Assembly (NCBI RefSeq): GCF_030127105.1
Contig: NZ_CP126161.1
Coordinates: 3,038,001 to 3,102,000 of the forward strand
Length of the DNA stretch: 64,000 nucleotides
Reading direction: 5' to 3'
Origin: Haloarcula pelagica
GTDB taxonomy: Archaea > Halobacteriota > Halobacteria > Halobacteriales > Haloarculaceae
Below the pieces are notes generated by a model. It saw only the letters and a list, made by a program, of their open reading frames with translations, ran no database searches and had not been told where the DNA came from. Positions 7,878 through 16,420 of the stretch are shown here, one piece after another. The position numbers and the translations under genes are program-made. How positions within the stretch are numbered: the first letter of the stretch is position 1; every line of letters begins with the position of its first letter.

Positions 7878-9641
7878 TCAGCCGCCGTCGCCGTCGGTCC
7901 AGCGCGCGTCCGAGAGCGTCCGCTGGACCGCCTCCTCGCCGACGGCGTGGGCCAGCGTCTCGAAGCCCGACCGTTCGACCGGGTCGCTGGCGTTCGCGAC
8001 CAGCCGCGAGACGATGAACTCCGGGGTGGACCTGCCGACGGTGCCGAAACGTGGCTGATAGTCGACCTGGAGGTCCAGGTCCGGATCGAGTCCCTCGGCG
8101 AAGATGCCGTCGGTCCGGGCCGTCTCGGGCAGCGGCTCCAGATCGGCGGCCAGGTGGGTGACGAACACGCCCAGCGCGCCCCGGTCGACGGTCAGCGTCA
8201 CCAGGCCGTGCAACAGGTCGGCGGCCGAGCCCGGTTCGGTGATCGCCTCGAACTCGTCGACGAGCATCAGCGCCCGGTCGCCGCCGGTCAGCGGCGGGAC
8301 GACCGACCGGAGCGTGGATTCGAGGACGCCGGCGTTGAACGAGGCGTGACGACGGTGGAAGACGACGGTGTCGACCACACCGACCTCGGCGGCCTCGGCC
8401 GGGACCGGCAGCCCCATCTGTGCGAGCAACTGGACCTGACAGAGCGTCTCCAGCAGCGTCGTCTTCCCGCCGGAGTTGGCGCCGGTGAGGACCGCGACGC
8501 GGTCGCCGCTTGGCGGGGCGTTCGGGCTCTGGACATCCAGCGTGTGATCGCCGACGGCGTAGGTGATCGGTTGCGGGTCGTCGACATCGGCGAGCGTGAG
8601 GTTCCGGGCATCGCGGACTGCGACGGTCTCCCGATCTTCGACGAGTGTCGGCCTGACGAGATCGAACGCGATAGCGAAGCGGGCGAGCGAGACCGACAGC
8701 GCGAGGTCGCCGACGGCCTCGACCGCTGCGTCGACCGTCTCGCGCGCGGCTTCGAGGTCGTCTTCCAGCCGATCGGCGACGGCCGACTCCCGCTGTTCCC
8801 GGTCGGCTCGGAGCCCGCTCCGGAGTTCCCGTAGCGCAGTCTCGACGAAGTCCCGGGCGTCCGTCGCCTCGCCGGGCATCGCCTCGCGGACCCGCGCCCG
8901 CGCCAACCCGGTCTCGTCGGTCACGTACCGCGCCAGTGCGTCCTGGAACTCCGACGGGCGTCCGGCGCCGTCCTGGACCGCCTCGACGACCTCGGCCGAG
9001 CCGGCCGCGAGGTCTTCGACGTGGCCCAACTGCTCACGGAGCCGATCCAGTTCCTCGTCGGCGCCGCGACCGACGCCGTCGCCCTCGCCTGCGAGACCGG
9101 CGAGCGCCGCCCGGGCCGACGTCAGGTGGTCGCTGTCCAGCGCTGCAACCGGCCCGAACACGCCGTCCGAGACACCGACCGCCTGGAGAGCGATCGCCGT
9201 CTCGACAGCGGCGCGGTCACCGCCAGAATCGTATCCCTCGAAGGAATCGACGACGGCGTCCCGCTTCTCCTCGGAGAGCGCTGCCCAGGTGTCCCGCGCA
9301 GAGAGCACGTCGTCGAGGCGTTCGTCCATCGATTCTTTCGAAGGCAGCGGCGTCAGCACGCGGACCCGGTCGGCGGCGTCCGGCGTGACGGCGTACTCCT
9401 CGGCCAGGTCGAGCAGTTCCTTGTAGACCTCACGAGTGTCCCGGGTGGCAAGCAGTTCCATCGACTCGGCGCCGCTGGCTCGCCGGAGGATTCGCGTCGC
9501 CCGGCCACGTGAGAGTCCAGCCGTCGTGAGTGTTCGGGTGTCGGCCGACTCGATCGCCTCGACGGCCCGTTCGACGCCCAGCTCCCCGGACAGCAGCTCG
9601 GCTGTCTTCGGGCCGATCCCCCAGTACTCCTCCAGTCGCAT
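7878..9641 (-). CDS. MutS-family ATPase with N-terminal helix-hairpin-helix (MutS5/MutS2-like)
   Basis: This 587-residue protein begins with a DNA-binding helix-hairpin-helix (about residues 4-50; YWGIGPKTAELL, TTAGLSRGRATRIL). A long helical region follows, then a C-terminal MutS ATPase domain: Walker A GANSGGKTT (about 395-403), Walker B LMLVDEFEAIT, and the STLRSVVPPL and VTHLAADLE segments. It lacks the mismatch-recognition domain of MutS1, so classical mismatch repair is unlikely; roles in recombination or DNA-structure processing are plausible for MutS2/MutS5-type proteins. It stands alone in orientation, with a short gap to the convergent SRPBCC gene. The ATPase family is certain; subfamily naming is tentative. 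Confidence 0.85.
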   Translation of the reverse strand: MRLEEYWGIGPKTAELLSGELGVERAVEAIESADTRTLTTAGLSRGRATRILRRASGAESMELLATRDTREVYKELLDLAEEYAVTPDAADRVRVLTPLPSKESMDERLDDVLSARDTWAALSEEKRDAVVDSFEGYDSGGDRAAVETAIALQAVGVSDGVFGPVAALDSDHLTSARAALAGLAGEGDGVGRGADEELDRLREQLGHVEDLAAGSAEVVEAVQDGAGRPSEFQDALARYVTDETGLARARVREAMPGEATDARDFVETALRELRSGLRADREQRESAVADRLEDDLEAARETVDAAVEAVGDLALSVSLARFAIAFDLVRPTLVEDRETVAVRDARNLTLADVDDPQPITYAVGDHTLDVQSPNAPPSGDRVAVLTGANSGGKTTLLETLCQVQLLAQMGLPVPAEAAEVGVVDTVVFHRRHASFNAGVLESTLRSVVPPLTGGDRALMLVDEFEAITEPGSAADLLHGLVTLTVDRGALGVFVTHLAADLEPLPETARTDGIFAEGLDPDLDLQVDYQPRFGTVGRSTPEFIVSRLVANASDPVERSGFETLAHAVGEEAVQRTLSDARWTDGDGG

Positions 9642-9769
9642 GGCGGGACCGTCGAGCGGTGGCCGCTTAGTCGTTGTTCTTGGACGCGGGCGGGAGGATC
9701 ACCGCACCGCACGCCACCCCAGCGGGCACAGCCGCACGACTCAAGCCCCCAGGGGCGCAACCAGCGGCT

Positions 9770-10366
9770 ATGGATTCCTGGCGCACGGCCGACGACCCGG
9801 CCTGTCCGGCCTGTGGCGAGCCCCTGGCGCCGACAGCCATGGAGTGTCCACACTGCGACGAGCAGTTCCTCTCCGAGGAGGAGGCCGAGGCGCTCGCCGA
9901 GCACCTGGCCGAGGCACTCGACGCGGAGCCCCGTGGGGCACCCCGGTGGGCCGTCCTCCTGACCGGGCTGGCGCTGGGGATCGCCATCGCACCGCTGGTG
10001 ACCTACGCCGGCGTCATCGCGACCGGCGCCCGATCGCTCGGGGTCGTCGCCACGCTCTTGCTCGCCGGCTGGCTGCTCCCCGGACTGTATCTCGCCCGGT
10101 TCCGGAACCCCAGCGAAGTGCTCTCCCGGGGCCTCTATCTGGTCGTCGCCGGGATCGGCGCTGTCGTCGTCGCCGTCGGCTACGACACGTTTTCGGCCGG
10201 TACCTCGACCGTCTCGGGGGGGACGGCGCTGCTCCTGGCACTCCTCGCCGTTCCCGCAGTGGTCGCTGCGTTGCTGGCCAGACGGGCCTCGAACCGCGCG
10301 GCTCGCCAGCTCCGCGGCGAGCCCGGCCGACTCCACGAGCGGGCCGGCCTCGACGACGAGGAGTGA
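9770..10366 (+). CDS. Zinc-ribbon membrane protein
   Basis: A 198-residue protein with an N-terminal double-CxxC ribbon (CPACGEPL, then CPHCDEQF) followed by a short acidic helix and four or five hydrophobic helices (from about residue 60). The ATG at 9770 is used because upstream codons in frame are not acidic and lie in the divergent promoter region. It resembles many haloarchaeal zinc-ribbon membrane proteins of unknown function. Its stop is immediately adjacent to that of a convergent gene with the same architecture (10367-10990), suggesting an inverted duplication or a functional pair. Confidence 0.75.
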   Translation: MDSWRTADDPACPACGEPLAPTAMECPHCDEQFLSEEEAEALAEHLAEALDAEPRGAPRWAVLLTGLALGIAIAPLVTYAGVIATGARSLGVVATLLLAGWLLPGLYLARFRNPSEVLSRGLYLVVAGIGAVVVAVGYDTFSAGTSTVSGGTALLLALLAVPAVVAALLARRASNRAARQLRGEPGRLHERAGLDDEE

Positions 10367-10990
10367 CTACCCCTCCGTCCCGGCGCCCTCGGGGACGAAC
10401 CGGCCGGCGATCCAGCCGACGACGGCGGCGATCACTGCCGGCACGCCGGCCATCAACAGCAGGACGAGGAAGAGGCTCCCGCGCTCGGCGAGACCGCCGT
10501 CGACGGCCACCAGCGGGCTGAGCGCGACCACCGGGACCAACAACAGGACCACAGCGACCGCGTAGCCGCTGTTCTCGACTGCGCCCTGGACGGTCCGGCG
10601 ACGGACGAGATAGGCGGTCGATCCGAGCCACGCGAGGAGACCGAAGGCGATGGCCCACCCGCTCTGGGTCGCGACCCCGAGCACGATCGTTCCGACGAGT
10701 CCGACGACGATGCCGCCGGCGATGCCGACGACGGCAGTGAGCGTGTTGTCGACGAGGCCGTCCGGATCGAGGACCTGGTCGCCGGCTTCCTCGCCGGCGA
10801 CGGTCGACGCTGTCGCCGTCTCGGCGTCGTCGGCCGATCCGGCCTGGACCTGGTCCCATACCCCGTCGTCGTTCTCGTCGGCAGCCTCCCACTCGTCGGT
10901 CAGGTCCGCCGAGCAGTGCATACAGTAGGTCGCGGTCAGACCGATGGGCTCGCCACACTCGGGACAGCGGGGGTCCTCGGGCGTGCTCAT
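10367..10990 (-). CDS. Zinc-ribbon membrane protein, paralogue-like partner
   Basis: A 207-residue protein with an N-terminal ribbon (CPECGEPIG, then CMHCSADL), a long acidic linker (about 32-80) and four to five TM helices. It shares layout, though little exact sequence, with the convergent gene at 9770-10366, with no bases between the two stops. Function is unknown; the ribbon would face the cytoplasm. The linker is typical of haloarchaeal surface adaptation. Confidence 0.75.
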   Translation of the reverse strand: MSTPEDPRCPECGEPIGLTATYCMHCSADLTDEWEAADENDDGVWDQVQAGSADDAETATASTVAGEEAGDQVLDPDGLVDNTLTAVVGIAGGIVVGLVGTIVLGVATQSGWAIAFGLLAWLGSTAYLVRRRTVQGAVENSGYAVAVVLLLVPVVALSPLVAVDGGLAERGSLFLVLLLMAGVPAVIAAVVGWIAGRFVPEGAGTEG

Positions 10991-11123
10991 CTCAGTTCCA
11001 CCGCCGCCGGGGTCCGGGCTCGCTTTGCGGCATTGGTACGTCCGTTCACACGACTCTCGTGGAGGATGTTTACTCTATGGGGTCAGTTCACACGGTGGGG
11101 GCGGGACGCTCGAACGCGCTCGC

Positions 11124-13949
11124 TCAGTCCCAGAACGACTGGGTGCGGGCGTACTCCCGTTCCTGGCGCAGGATGTCCCGGTAGAACTCGTCCTCGTCTT
11201 CCCGCAGACGGTTGATGATACGCGCGGCGTTGTGCGGGCCGACCCCGCGGGCCGCGAGCGCGACGACGGCCCGCTTCCCGTGACTCTGGACGAGTGATGC
11301 CGACCGGTAGGCGCGTTCGGTCATCGTCTCCTGCTCGTCGTCCTTCTCGCTCGCTCTGACTGCCGTCAGCACTTCGTCGGCCCAGGGGTTCAGCGCCGCG
11401 ATCCGGGTCGAACCGCACTGTGGACACTCCGGTTGCTCGCGGACCCGCTTGACCTGCTGTCTGCGGTCCCACTCCTTGCAGTGGAGACAGGCGAGGATCA
11501 CTCGGTCCTCCTGGATGCGCTCTCTGACCGTCTGGATGACGCTGGCGTCGGCGTTCTCCGGTGAGAGCAGTTCCCGGCCGGCCGAGCGGCCGCCCAGGCC
11601 GATTGGTGTCCGCTCGCCGACCGTCTCCAGGGCCAGTTCGCCCGACTGGAGCGCCGCCAGCAGGTCCGCCGTCTCCGAAAGGGCCAGGTCTTCGTGGCGG
11701 ACTTCCCGCAGGGCTTCCTCGTACATCGGTGTGTCCTCCAGGGCCGCGAGCAAGCGGTCGCGGCCGAACTCCGTCGAGCCTCGACCACGCCAGCGCTTGA
11801 GCGAGCCGAACTTCGTGGCGACCTGGGCGAGTTTGAACTTCAGCGCGTCGGCGTTCTTCAGGCTCAACTCGACGAGCGCGGTGAGGTGGTCGGGGTCGGT
11901 CTCCTCGAACACCTCGACCACGTCGCCGGCGGTGATCTGTCGTGGCACCTCCAGTTCGATCCGGTAGGGGTCTACCTCCATCGCGACCGACGAACCGGCC
12001 CGCTGACCCAGTAGCGCCGACAGCACCCGGCCCAGCGTCTCGTTGATCTTGTGGCCGAAACAGGCGTTGACGACGACTTCCCGGCCCTGGAACTCGACGA
12101 GGACGGTCCCGTCGTCGGGGATCGGAGCCTCGTGGCCGTCCAGTTGTTCGAGCCCGCTCGCGACGGTCTCGGCGTCGGCGTCGTAGCGGGTAGCGACGTG
12201 GTCGGCGACGCTGTCGACGGGGGCGCCGTCCTGTAACTGTCTCCCCGCGACGCGACGGAGTTCGCCGACCTCCTGGGCGACGGCTTTCGGGACGGGGATC
12301 TCCGAGCCGGTCCAGGAGGGGACTTCGCCGGCGGGGTCCTCGATCGGCGAGACGGTCACCGTCTCCTTCTCCTCGTCGATGTTCGTGATCCGCCACATCT
12401 CGCCGCGCTGGACGAACACCTCCCCGGGGGTCGCGAAGTTGACGACGAACCGCTCGTCCAGGGTCCCGACCTGCTGGCCCGAGGCCACGTCCTCCACGTC
12501 GTAGGTCGCCTCGTCGGGGATCATCGAGAGGTTCTGATAGAAGTACTGCCAGGTCCCGCGGCGCTTCTCTAGGGTGTCACGCTCCTCGTCCAGCCAGACG
12601 ACGTTGTTCTCGGCCAGTTCCCGGACGACCGCCTTGAACTGCTGTTCGGCCAGATCACGGAACGGGTACGCCCGCGTCAGCACGCGGTAGGCCTCCATCG
12701 CGCGGATCTCGCCGGTGTCCATCACGAGGCCGGCGATCTGGTTGGCGACGGTGTCGAGGCTGCCGTCGTGGATCTCGGCGGGTTCCACGTCCCCGTTGCG
12801 GGCCTGTCTGGCGATAGCCAGGGCTTCGAGCGTGTCGTCGGCGTGGGTTGTCACCACGGTCCCCGCAGAGACCTGGTCGCGGCGGTGGCCGGCGCGGCCG
12901 ACCCGCTGGACCAGCCGCGACACCTGTCGGGGGCTCCCGTACTGGACGACGTGGTCGACGTGACCCACGTCGATCCCCAGTTCCATCGAGGAGGTACACA
13001 GCAACGCGTCGAGTTCGCCCCGTTTGAACGCGTCCTCGACCTCGATGCGGGCCTCCTTCGAGAGGGAGCCGTGGTGGACGCCGAGGTTCGTCCCGAGTTC
13101 CTTGAACCGCGAACCCAGCGCCTCGGCCGTCTGTCGCGTGTTCACGAACACCAGCACGGACTCGTGGTCGGTGATCAGGTCGTCGATGAACCGGACGTGG
13201 CTGGCCGTCTCGGCGTCGGTGACCAGTTCGCTGGAGAGGCGTTCGTCGCGGTCGGTCACCGCGGGGTGGACCACGTCGATCGACAGCCGGCTCCCGATGT
13301 CAACCTCGATCACGCGACAGCCCCGACCCGCGGTCAGGAACCGACCGACCTCCTGTGGGTCACCGACGGTCGCCGAGAGCCCGATCCGCTGGAACGGCCC
13401 CGAGAGCTCCCGTAGCCGTTCCAAACCGACGGTCAACTGCGCGCCCCGCTTGGCGGCCGCGAGTTCGTGGACTTCGTCGACGACGACGTGGTCGATGTCT
13501 TCGAGCGCGGTCCGGAGTTTCGACCCCGTGAGCATCGCCTGTAACGTCTCGGGCGTGGTCACCAGCACGTCCGGCGGATCGTTGGCCTGCTTCTGTCGCT
13601 GATAGTCCGTGGTGTCGCCGTGTCGCACGTCGACAGCCAGGTCCAGCGTTTCGCCCCACCACTCCAGACGCTCGCGCATGTCCCGGTTCAGCGCCCGCAG
13701 CGGGGTGATATACAGCGCGCCGATCCCGAAGCGGTCGCCGGACTCGACCAGCGAGTCGAGCACCGGTAACATCGCGGTTTCGGTCTTGCCGGTTCCGGTC
13801 GGTGCGACCACGAGGCCGTCACGGCCATCGGCAAGCGGTGGGATGGCCTTTCGCTGTGGCTCGGTCGGTGTCGAGAACCCGCGTTCGGAGAGGGCGCTCC
13901 GGACAGCGTCGCCGAGGGCGGAGAACGCAGCGACACCCGTCTCGCTCAT
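11124..13949 (-). CDS. lhr: Lhr-family large ATP-dependent helicase
   Basis: A 941-residue superfamily 2 helicase. Seen motifs: Q/I region PTEPQRKAIPPLADG and APTGTGKTE (Walker A, about residues 50-58), VVDEVHEL (DEVH box, about 160), LSATVGD, VFVNTRQTAEAL, SSMELGIDVGHVD and QRVGRAGHR. The long C-terminal region includes a winged-helix-like part and a cysteine pair region (CLHCKEWD, CPQCGSTRI) consistent with a zinc-binding element. Lhr proteins translocate on single-stranded DNA and unwind duplexes in repair. It is a single gene with a short gap to the upstream neighbour. Full length for the family. Confidence 0.92.
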   Translation of the reverse strand: MSETGVAAFSALGDAVRSALSERGFSTPTEPQRKAIPPLADGRDGLVVAPTGTGKTETAMLPVLDSLVESGDRFGIGALYITPLRALNRDMRERLEWWGETLDLAVDVRHGDTTDYQRQKQANDPPDVLVTTPETLQAMLTGSKLRTALEDIDHVVVDEVHELAAAKRGAQLTVGLERLRELSGPFQRIGLSATVGDPQEVGRFLTAGRGCRVIEVDIGSRLSIDVVHPAVTDRDERLSSELVTDAETASHVRFIDDLITDHESVLVFVNTRQTAEALGSRFKELGTNLGVHHGSLSKEARIEVEDAFKRGELDALLCTSSMELGIDVGHVDHVVQYGSPRQVSRLVQRVGRAGHRRDQVSAGTVVTTHADDTLEALAIARQARNGDVEPAEIHDGSLDTVANQIAGLVMDTGEIRAMEAYRVLTRAYPFRDLAEQQFKAVVRELAENNVVWLDEERDTLEKRRGTWQYFYQNLSMIPDEATYDVEDVASGQQVGTLDERFVVNFATPGEVFVQRGEMWRITNIDEEKETVTVSPIEDPAGEVPSWTGSEIPVPKAVAQEVGELRRVAGRQLQDGAPVDSVADHVATRYDADAETVASGLEQLDGHEAPIPDDGTVLVEFQGREVVVNACFGHKINETLGRVLSALLGQRAGSSVAMEVDPYRIELEVPRQITAGDVVEVFEETDPDHLTALVELSLKNADALKFKLAQVATKFGSLKRWRGRGSTEFGRDRLLAALEDTPMYEEALREVRHEDLALSETADLLAALQSGELALETVGERTPIGLGGRSAGRELLSPENADASVIQTVRERIQEDRVILACLHCKEWDRRQQVKRVREQPECPQCGSTRIAALNPWADEVLTAVRASEKDDEQETMTERAYRSASLVQSHGKRAVVALAARGVGPHNAARIINRLREDEDEFYRDILRQEREYARTQSFWD

Positions 13950-13999
13950 CGGCTTCCATTACGGCTGGGCGAGGTTAAGCGCGTCGTGTCGGTGTGTGG

Positions 14000-14485
14000 T
14001 CAGCCGTCGGTCCCGCGGCGGCCGAGGACGACGTACCCGATACCGCTGGCGACGCAGATCACGAGGCCGACGGCGGCGACACCCATCCCGAGGACGAACC
14101 CGAAGAAGCCGGGTCCGATCGTCGTCCCGCCGTCCTGTCTGATCGTGTACAGCGTCCCGTTCCGTTCGACGAGGAAGGGCGGCTCCCGGTCGACGATCGG
14201 GTTCTCCAGGCGGGGCTCGTAGGTTCCGTAGTCGTCGCCGCTGCTGTTTGCGACGATGCGGTCGACCGCCCGCCGTTCGGCCGCCGACAGCGACCCGTAC
14301 TCGATCGCCGTCCGACCGTCCACCACGTCGGAGCGCCCGTCTTCGGCGTAGTAGCCGTGCTCGACTCGGGTCTGTGTTAGCCCGTCGATCGCGCCCGCGC
14401 CGTAGCCGAGATACAGCGGTGCGGGGAGACAGAGCAGTCCGAGAAAAAAGACACGGACCGAAAGCGTCCGGTAGTCGACATCCAT
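14000..14485 (-). CDS. Membrane protein with an extracytoplasmic domain between two TM helices
   Basis: A 161-residue protein with TM helices near residues 8-28 (VRVFFLGLLCLPAPLYLGYG) and 128-152, enclosing a hydrophilic domain with LSAAERRAVDRIVANSSGDD. This resembles haloarchaeal proteins whose only recognisable feature is this outer domain. I take the start at 14485 (MDVDYRTL); a much longer open frame runs upstream, but it is antisense to the creatininase gene and has shadow composition. Function unknown. Confidence 0.65.
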   Translation of the reverse strand: MDVDYRTLSVRVFFLGLLCLPAPLYLGYGAGAIDGLTQTRVEHGYYAEDGRSDVVDGRTAIEYGSLSAAERRAVDRIVANSSGDDYGTYEPRLENPIVDREPPFLVERNGTLYTIRQDGGTTIGPGFFGFVLGMGVAAVGLVICVASGIGYVVLGRRGTDG

Positions 14486-14581
14486 CTTCGTTCGGAGGGG
14501 CTCCGTCCGAATATATCGGTCTTGTGTTGTCCCCGCCCGCGCAGTCTCAACGTTGAAGGGGTTGGTCGCCCACCTGACCGT

Positions 14582-15352
14582 ATGTACCTCGCCGACGAGG
14601 CCTGGCCGGACCTCGAATCGTACTTCGAAGCCGAGTCGCTGGCGCTGGTCCCGCTCGGATCGACGGAACAGCACGGTCCGCACCTCCCCGAGGGAACGGA
14701 CCACATCATCGCCGAGGCGTTCGCCCGGCGGGCCGCCGAGGAGACGGGCTATCTCTGCACCCCGACGATAAACGTGGGCGTCAGCCCCCACCACCGGCAG
14801 TTCCATGGGACGATGTCCGTCGACGCGCCGGCCTTTCGCGACTACGTCGAGAGCCTGACCCGCAGTCTCACCGAGCACGGCATCGACCGGGTGCTCTACG
14901 TCAACGCCCACGGCGGTAACGTCGACCACCTCCGGGAGGTCGGGCGTCGCCTGCGCGACACCGAAACCATGTACGCCATCGAGTGGATGTGGGACGAGTC
15001 GATCACCGAGCGCATCCAGGAGGTCTTCGAGAGGCCCGGGCCACACGGCGGGCCGAAAGAGACCTCGCTCATCCAGCACCTCGCCGGCGAGTTGGTCCAC
15101 GAGGACCGCATCGAGGACGCCCGCGACGGCGGCCTCGTCGAGTTCGACGAGTCCTCGGGCCGGGTCCACGGCGCCCGAACGTTCTACGACGCGATCGACA
15201 ACACCGAAAACGGTGTCCTGGGCGACCAGACCGACGCCTCCGCGGCTGTCGGCGAGGAACTGTTCGAGGCAGCCCTGGAGCACCTCTGTAAGCTCTGTGA
15301 GTGGCTCGCCGCACAGCCCTTCGAGGACCTGATGCCGAAACCCCACGTCTGA
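14582..15352 (+). CDS. Creatininase-family metallohydrolase (ArfB candidate)
   Basis: A 256-residue protein with the family metal-binding pattern: PLGSTEQHGPHLPEGTDH (Glu, His and Asp ligands, about residues 24-41), VNAHGGN (about 107-113) and a C-terminal Glu region. Known family members hydrolyse cyclic amides. In archaea one branch (ArfB) deformylates a GTP-derived pyrimidine in riboflavin and F420 biosynthesis. The ArfC-type reductase of the same pathway is encoded in this window at 20159, which makes ArfB plausible but does not prove it; creatinine amidohydrolase is a poor fit for the context. The start is the ATG at 14582, about 30 bases after the C+T-rich divergent promoter. Confidence 0.75.
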   Translation: MYLADEAWPDLESYFEAESLALVPLGSTEQHGPHLPEGTDHIIAEAFARRAAEETGYLCTPTINVGVSPHHRQFHGTMSVDAPAFRDYVESLTRSLTEHGIDRVLYVNAHGGNVDHLREVGRRLRDTETMYAIEWMWDESITERIQEVFERPGPHGGPKETSLIQHLAGELVHEDRIEDARDGGLVEFDESSGRVHGARTFYDAIDNTENGVLGDQTDASAAVGEELFEAALEHLCKLCEWLAAQPFEDLMPKPHV

Positions 15353-15353
15353 G

Positions 15354-15620
15354 ATGCAGCGCCGACGCGTCTACGGGACTCTGTTCGCCTGTTTCGGCTT
15401 CCTGGCGGTCACGAACGCCGCGCTGGGCGTCCAGGACGGAACGTGGTCGACGCCCGCCGTGGCGCTGACCGCGGGTGGCGGCGCCGTGACCTTCCTCACG
15501 GCGCTGGCCGTCGCAGTGCGGCCGGCCGTCCTCGCCCGCCGCACACGGACCGGGACGGCCGCCGCGCTGGCGTTCGGTGTCGTCTCGTTCGCCGCCGGAA
15601 CGGTCCTCTCGCTGCTTTAG
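15354..15620 (+). CDS. Small membrane protein with three hydrophobic segments
   Basis: An 88-residue protein starting one base after the creatininase stop, so probably co-transcribed. Hydrophobic segments lie at about 8-26, 34-54 and 66-87, separated by an RRTRTG loop that would be cytoplasmic. No family is recognised. It overlaps the convergent phosphoesterase gene by four bases at its 3' end. Confidence 0.6.
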   Translation: MQRRRVYGTLFACFGFLAVTNAALGVQDGTWSTPAVALTAGGGAVTFLTALAVAVRPAVLARRTRTGTAAALAFGVVSFAAGTVLSLL

Positions 15621-16366
15621 ACCCGGCGGTACTCACCCAGTCGCGTCCCGTCCAGCAGGAACGCCTCGGCGTCGGTCAGCGCCGCCGGCAGGAACGGCGA
15701 GAGGAACGACTGGCCCTCGACGTTGACCCAGGTTCCCCCCGAGCGGTCGTTGAACGCCGGACAGACGACGATGTCGGCGTCGGTCTCGACCCGCTCGTCG
15801 AACTGCTCGGCGAACGGCGACGGGTCGAGCGGGCCACGGAGCCAGGCACGCTCCTTGCGTGCCCCGCCGACGGCGTCTTCGAGTCTGACGACCGGGTGCT
15901 CGTGGCCGACACAGACGAGGTCGGCCGCCAGCACGTCGGGAGCGGGCCAGGTGTGCCCGTGTGCGAACCCGACCGACCCGATCCGGATCCCGTGGGCCGG
16001 CGTCACCGTCACGTCGGCGTCCAGATCGGAGAGGACTGGTTCCAGGTCGCCGTCGTGGTTGCCCTTCACGAGAGTGACCGGGACCGGGAGCGCCTCGAAC
16101 AGCGCGCCGAGTTCGGCCCGTTCGTCCTCGAACGGGTCCCCGATCGCGTGGCCGAGGTCGCCGACGACGACGAGCCGGTCGGCACCGGTCCGGTCCAGCA
16201 GGGCCAACAGCCGCTCCCGTCGGTCGGCGGCCGCCGACTGGAGCTCCACGCCCTCGTATCGAAGCCCCGCCTCGATGCCGGCGTGGTAGTCGGCGACGAC
16301 CAGTAGCCGCTGGCCGTCGGTCTCGGCGGTCGCGGCCGGCGCTCCCGGGACCGGTTCGAGGTGCAT
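15617..16366 (-). CDS. rpe: Calcineurin-like metallophosphoesterase of the RPA operon (Rpe-type)
   Basis: A 249-residue phosphoesterase with the two-metal motifs in order: ADYHAGIE (D-x-H), VVGDLGHAIGDP (GD), VKGNHDGD (GNH), AHGHTW and VGHEHP. It lies downstream of rpa and rpap on the same strand with 54 bases between, matching the haloarchaeal arrangement in which such an enzyme (Rpe) accompanies RPA. A nuclease or phosphatase role in single-strand DNA metabolism is inferred. The ATG at 16366 is preferred over one nine codons earlier because the extra residues are not conserved-looking. Confidence 0.85.
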   Translation of the reverse strand: MHLEPVPGAPAATAETDGQRLLVVADYHAGIEAGLRYEGVELQSAAADRRERLLALLDRTGADRLVVVGDLGHAIGDPFEDERAELGALFEALPVPVTLVKGNHDGDLEPVLSDLDADVTVTPAHGIRIGSVGFAHGHTWPAPDVLAADLVCVGHEHPVVRLEDAVGGARKERAWLRGPLDPSPFAEQFDERVETDADIVVCPAFNDRSGGTWVNVEGQSFLSPFLPAALTDAEAFLLDGTRLGEYRRV

Positions 16367-16420
16367 CGGGACGCCGTACGGCGTCGGCGGCAAAAAGCGG
16401 CGCGGCTCGGCCGACCCGAC

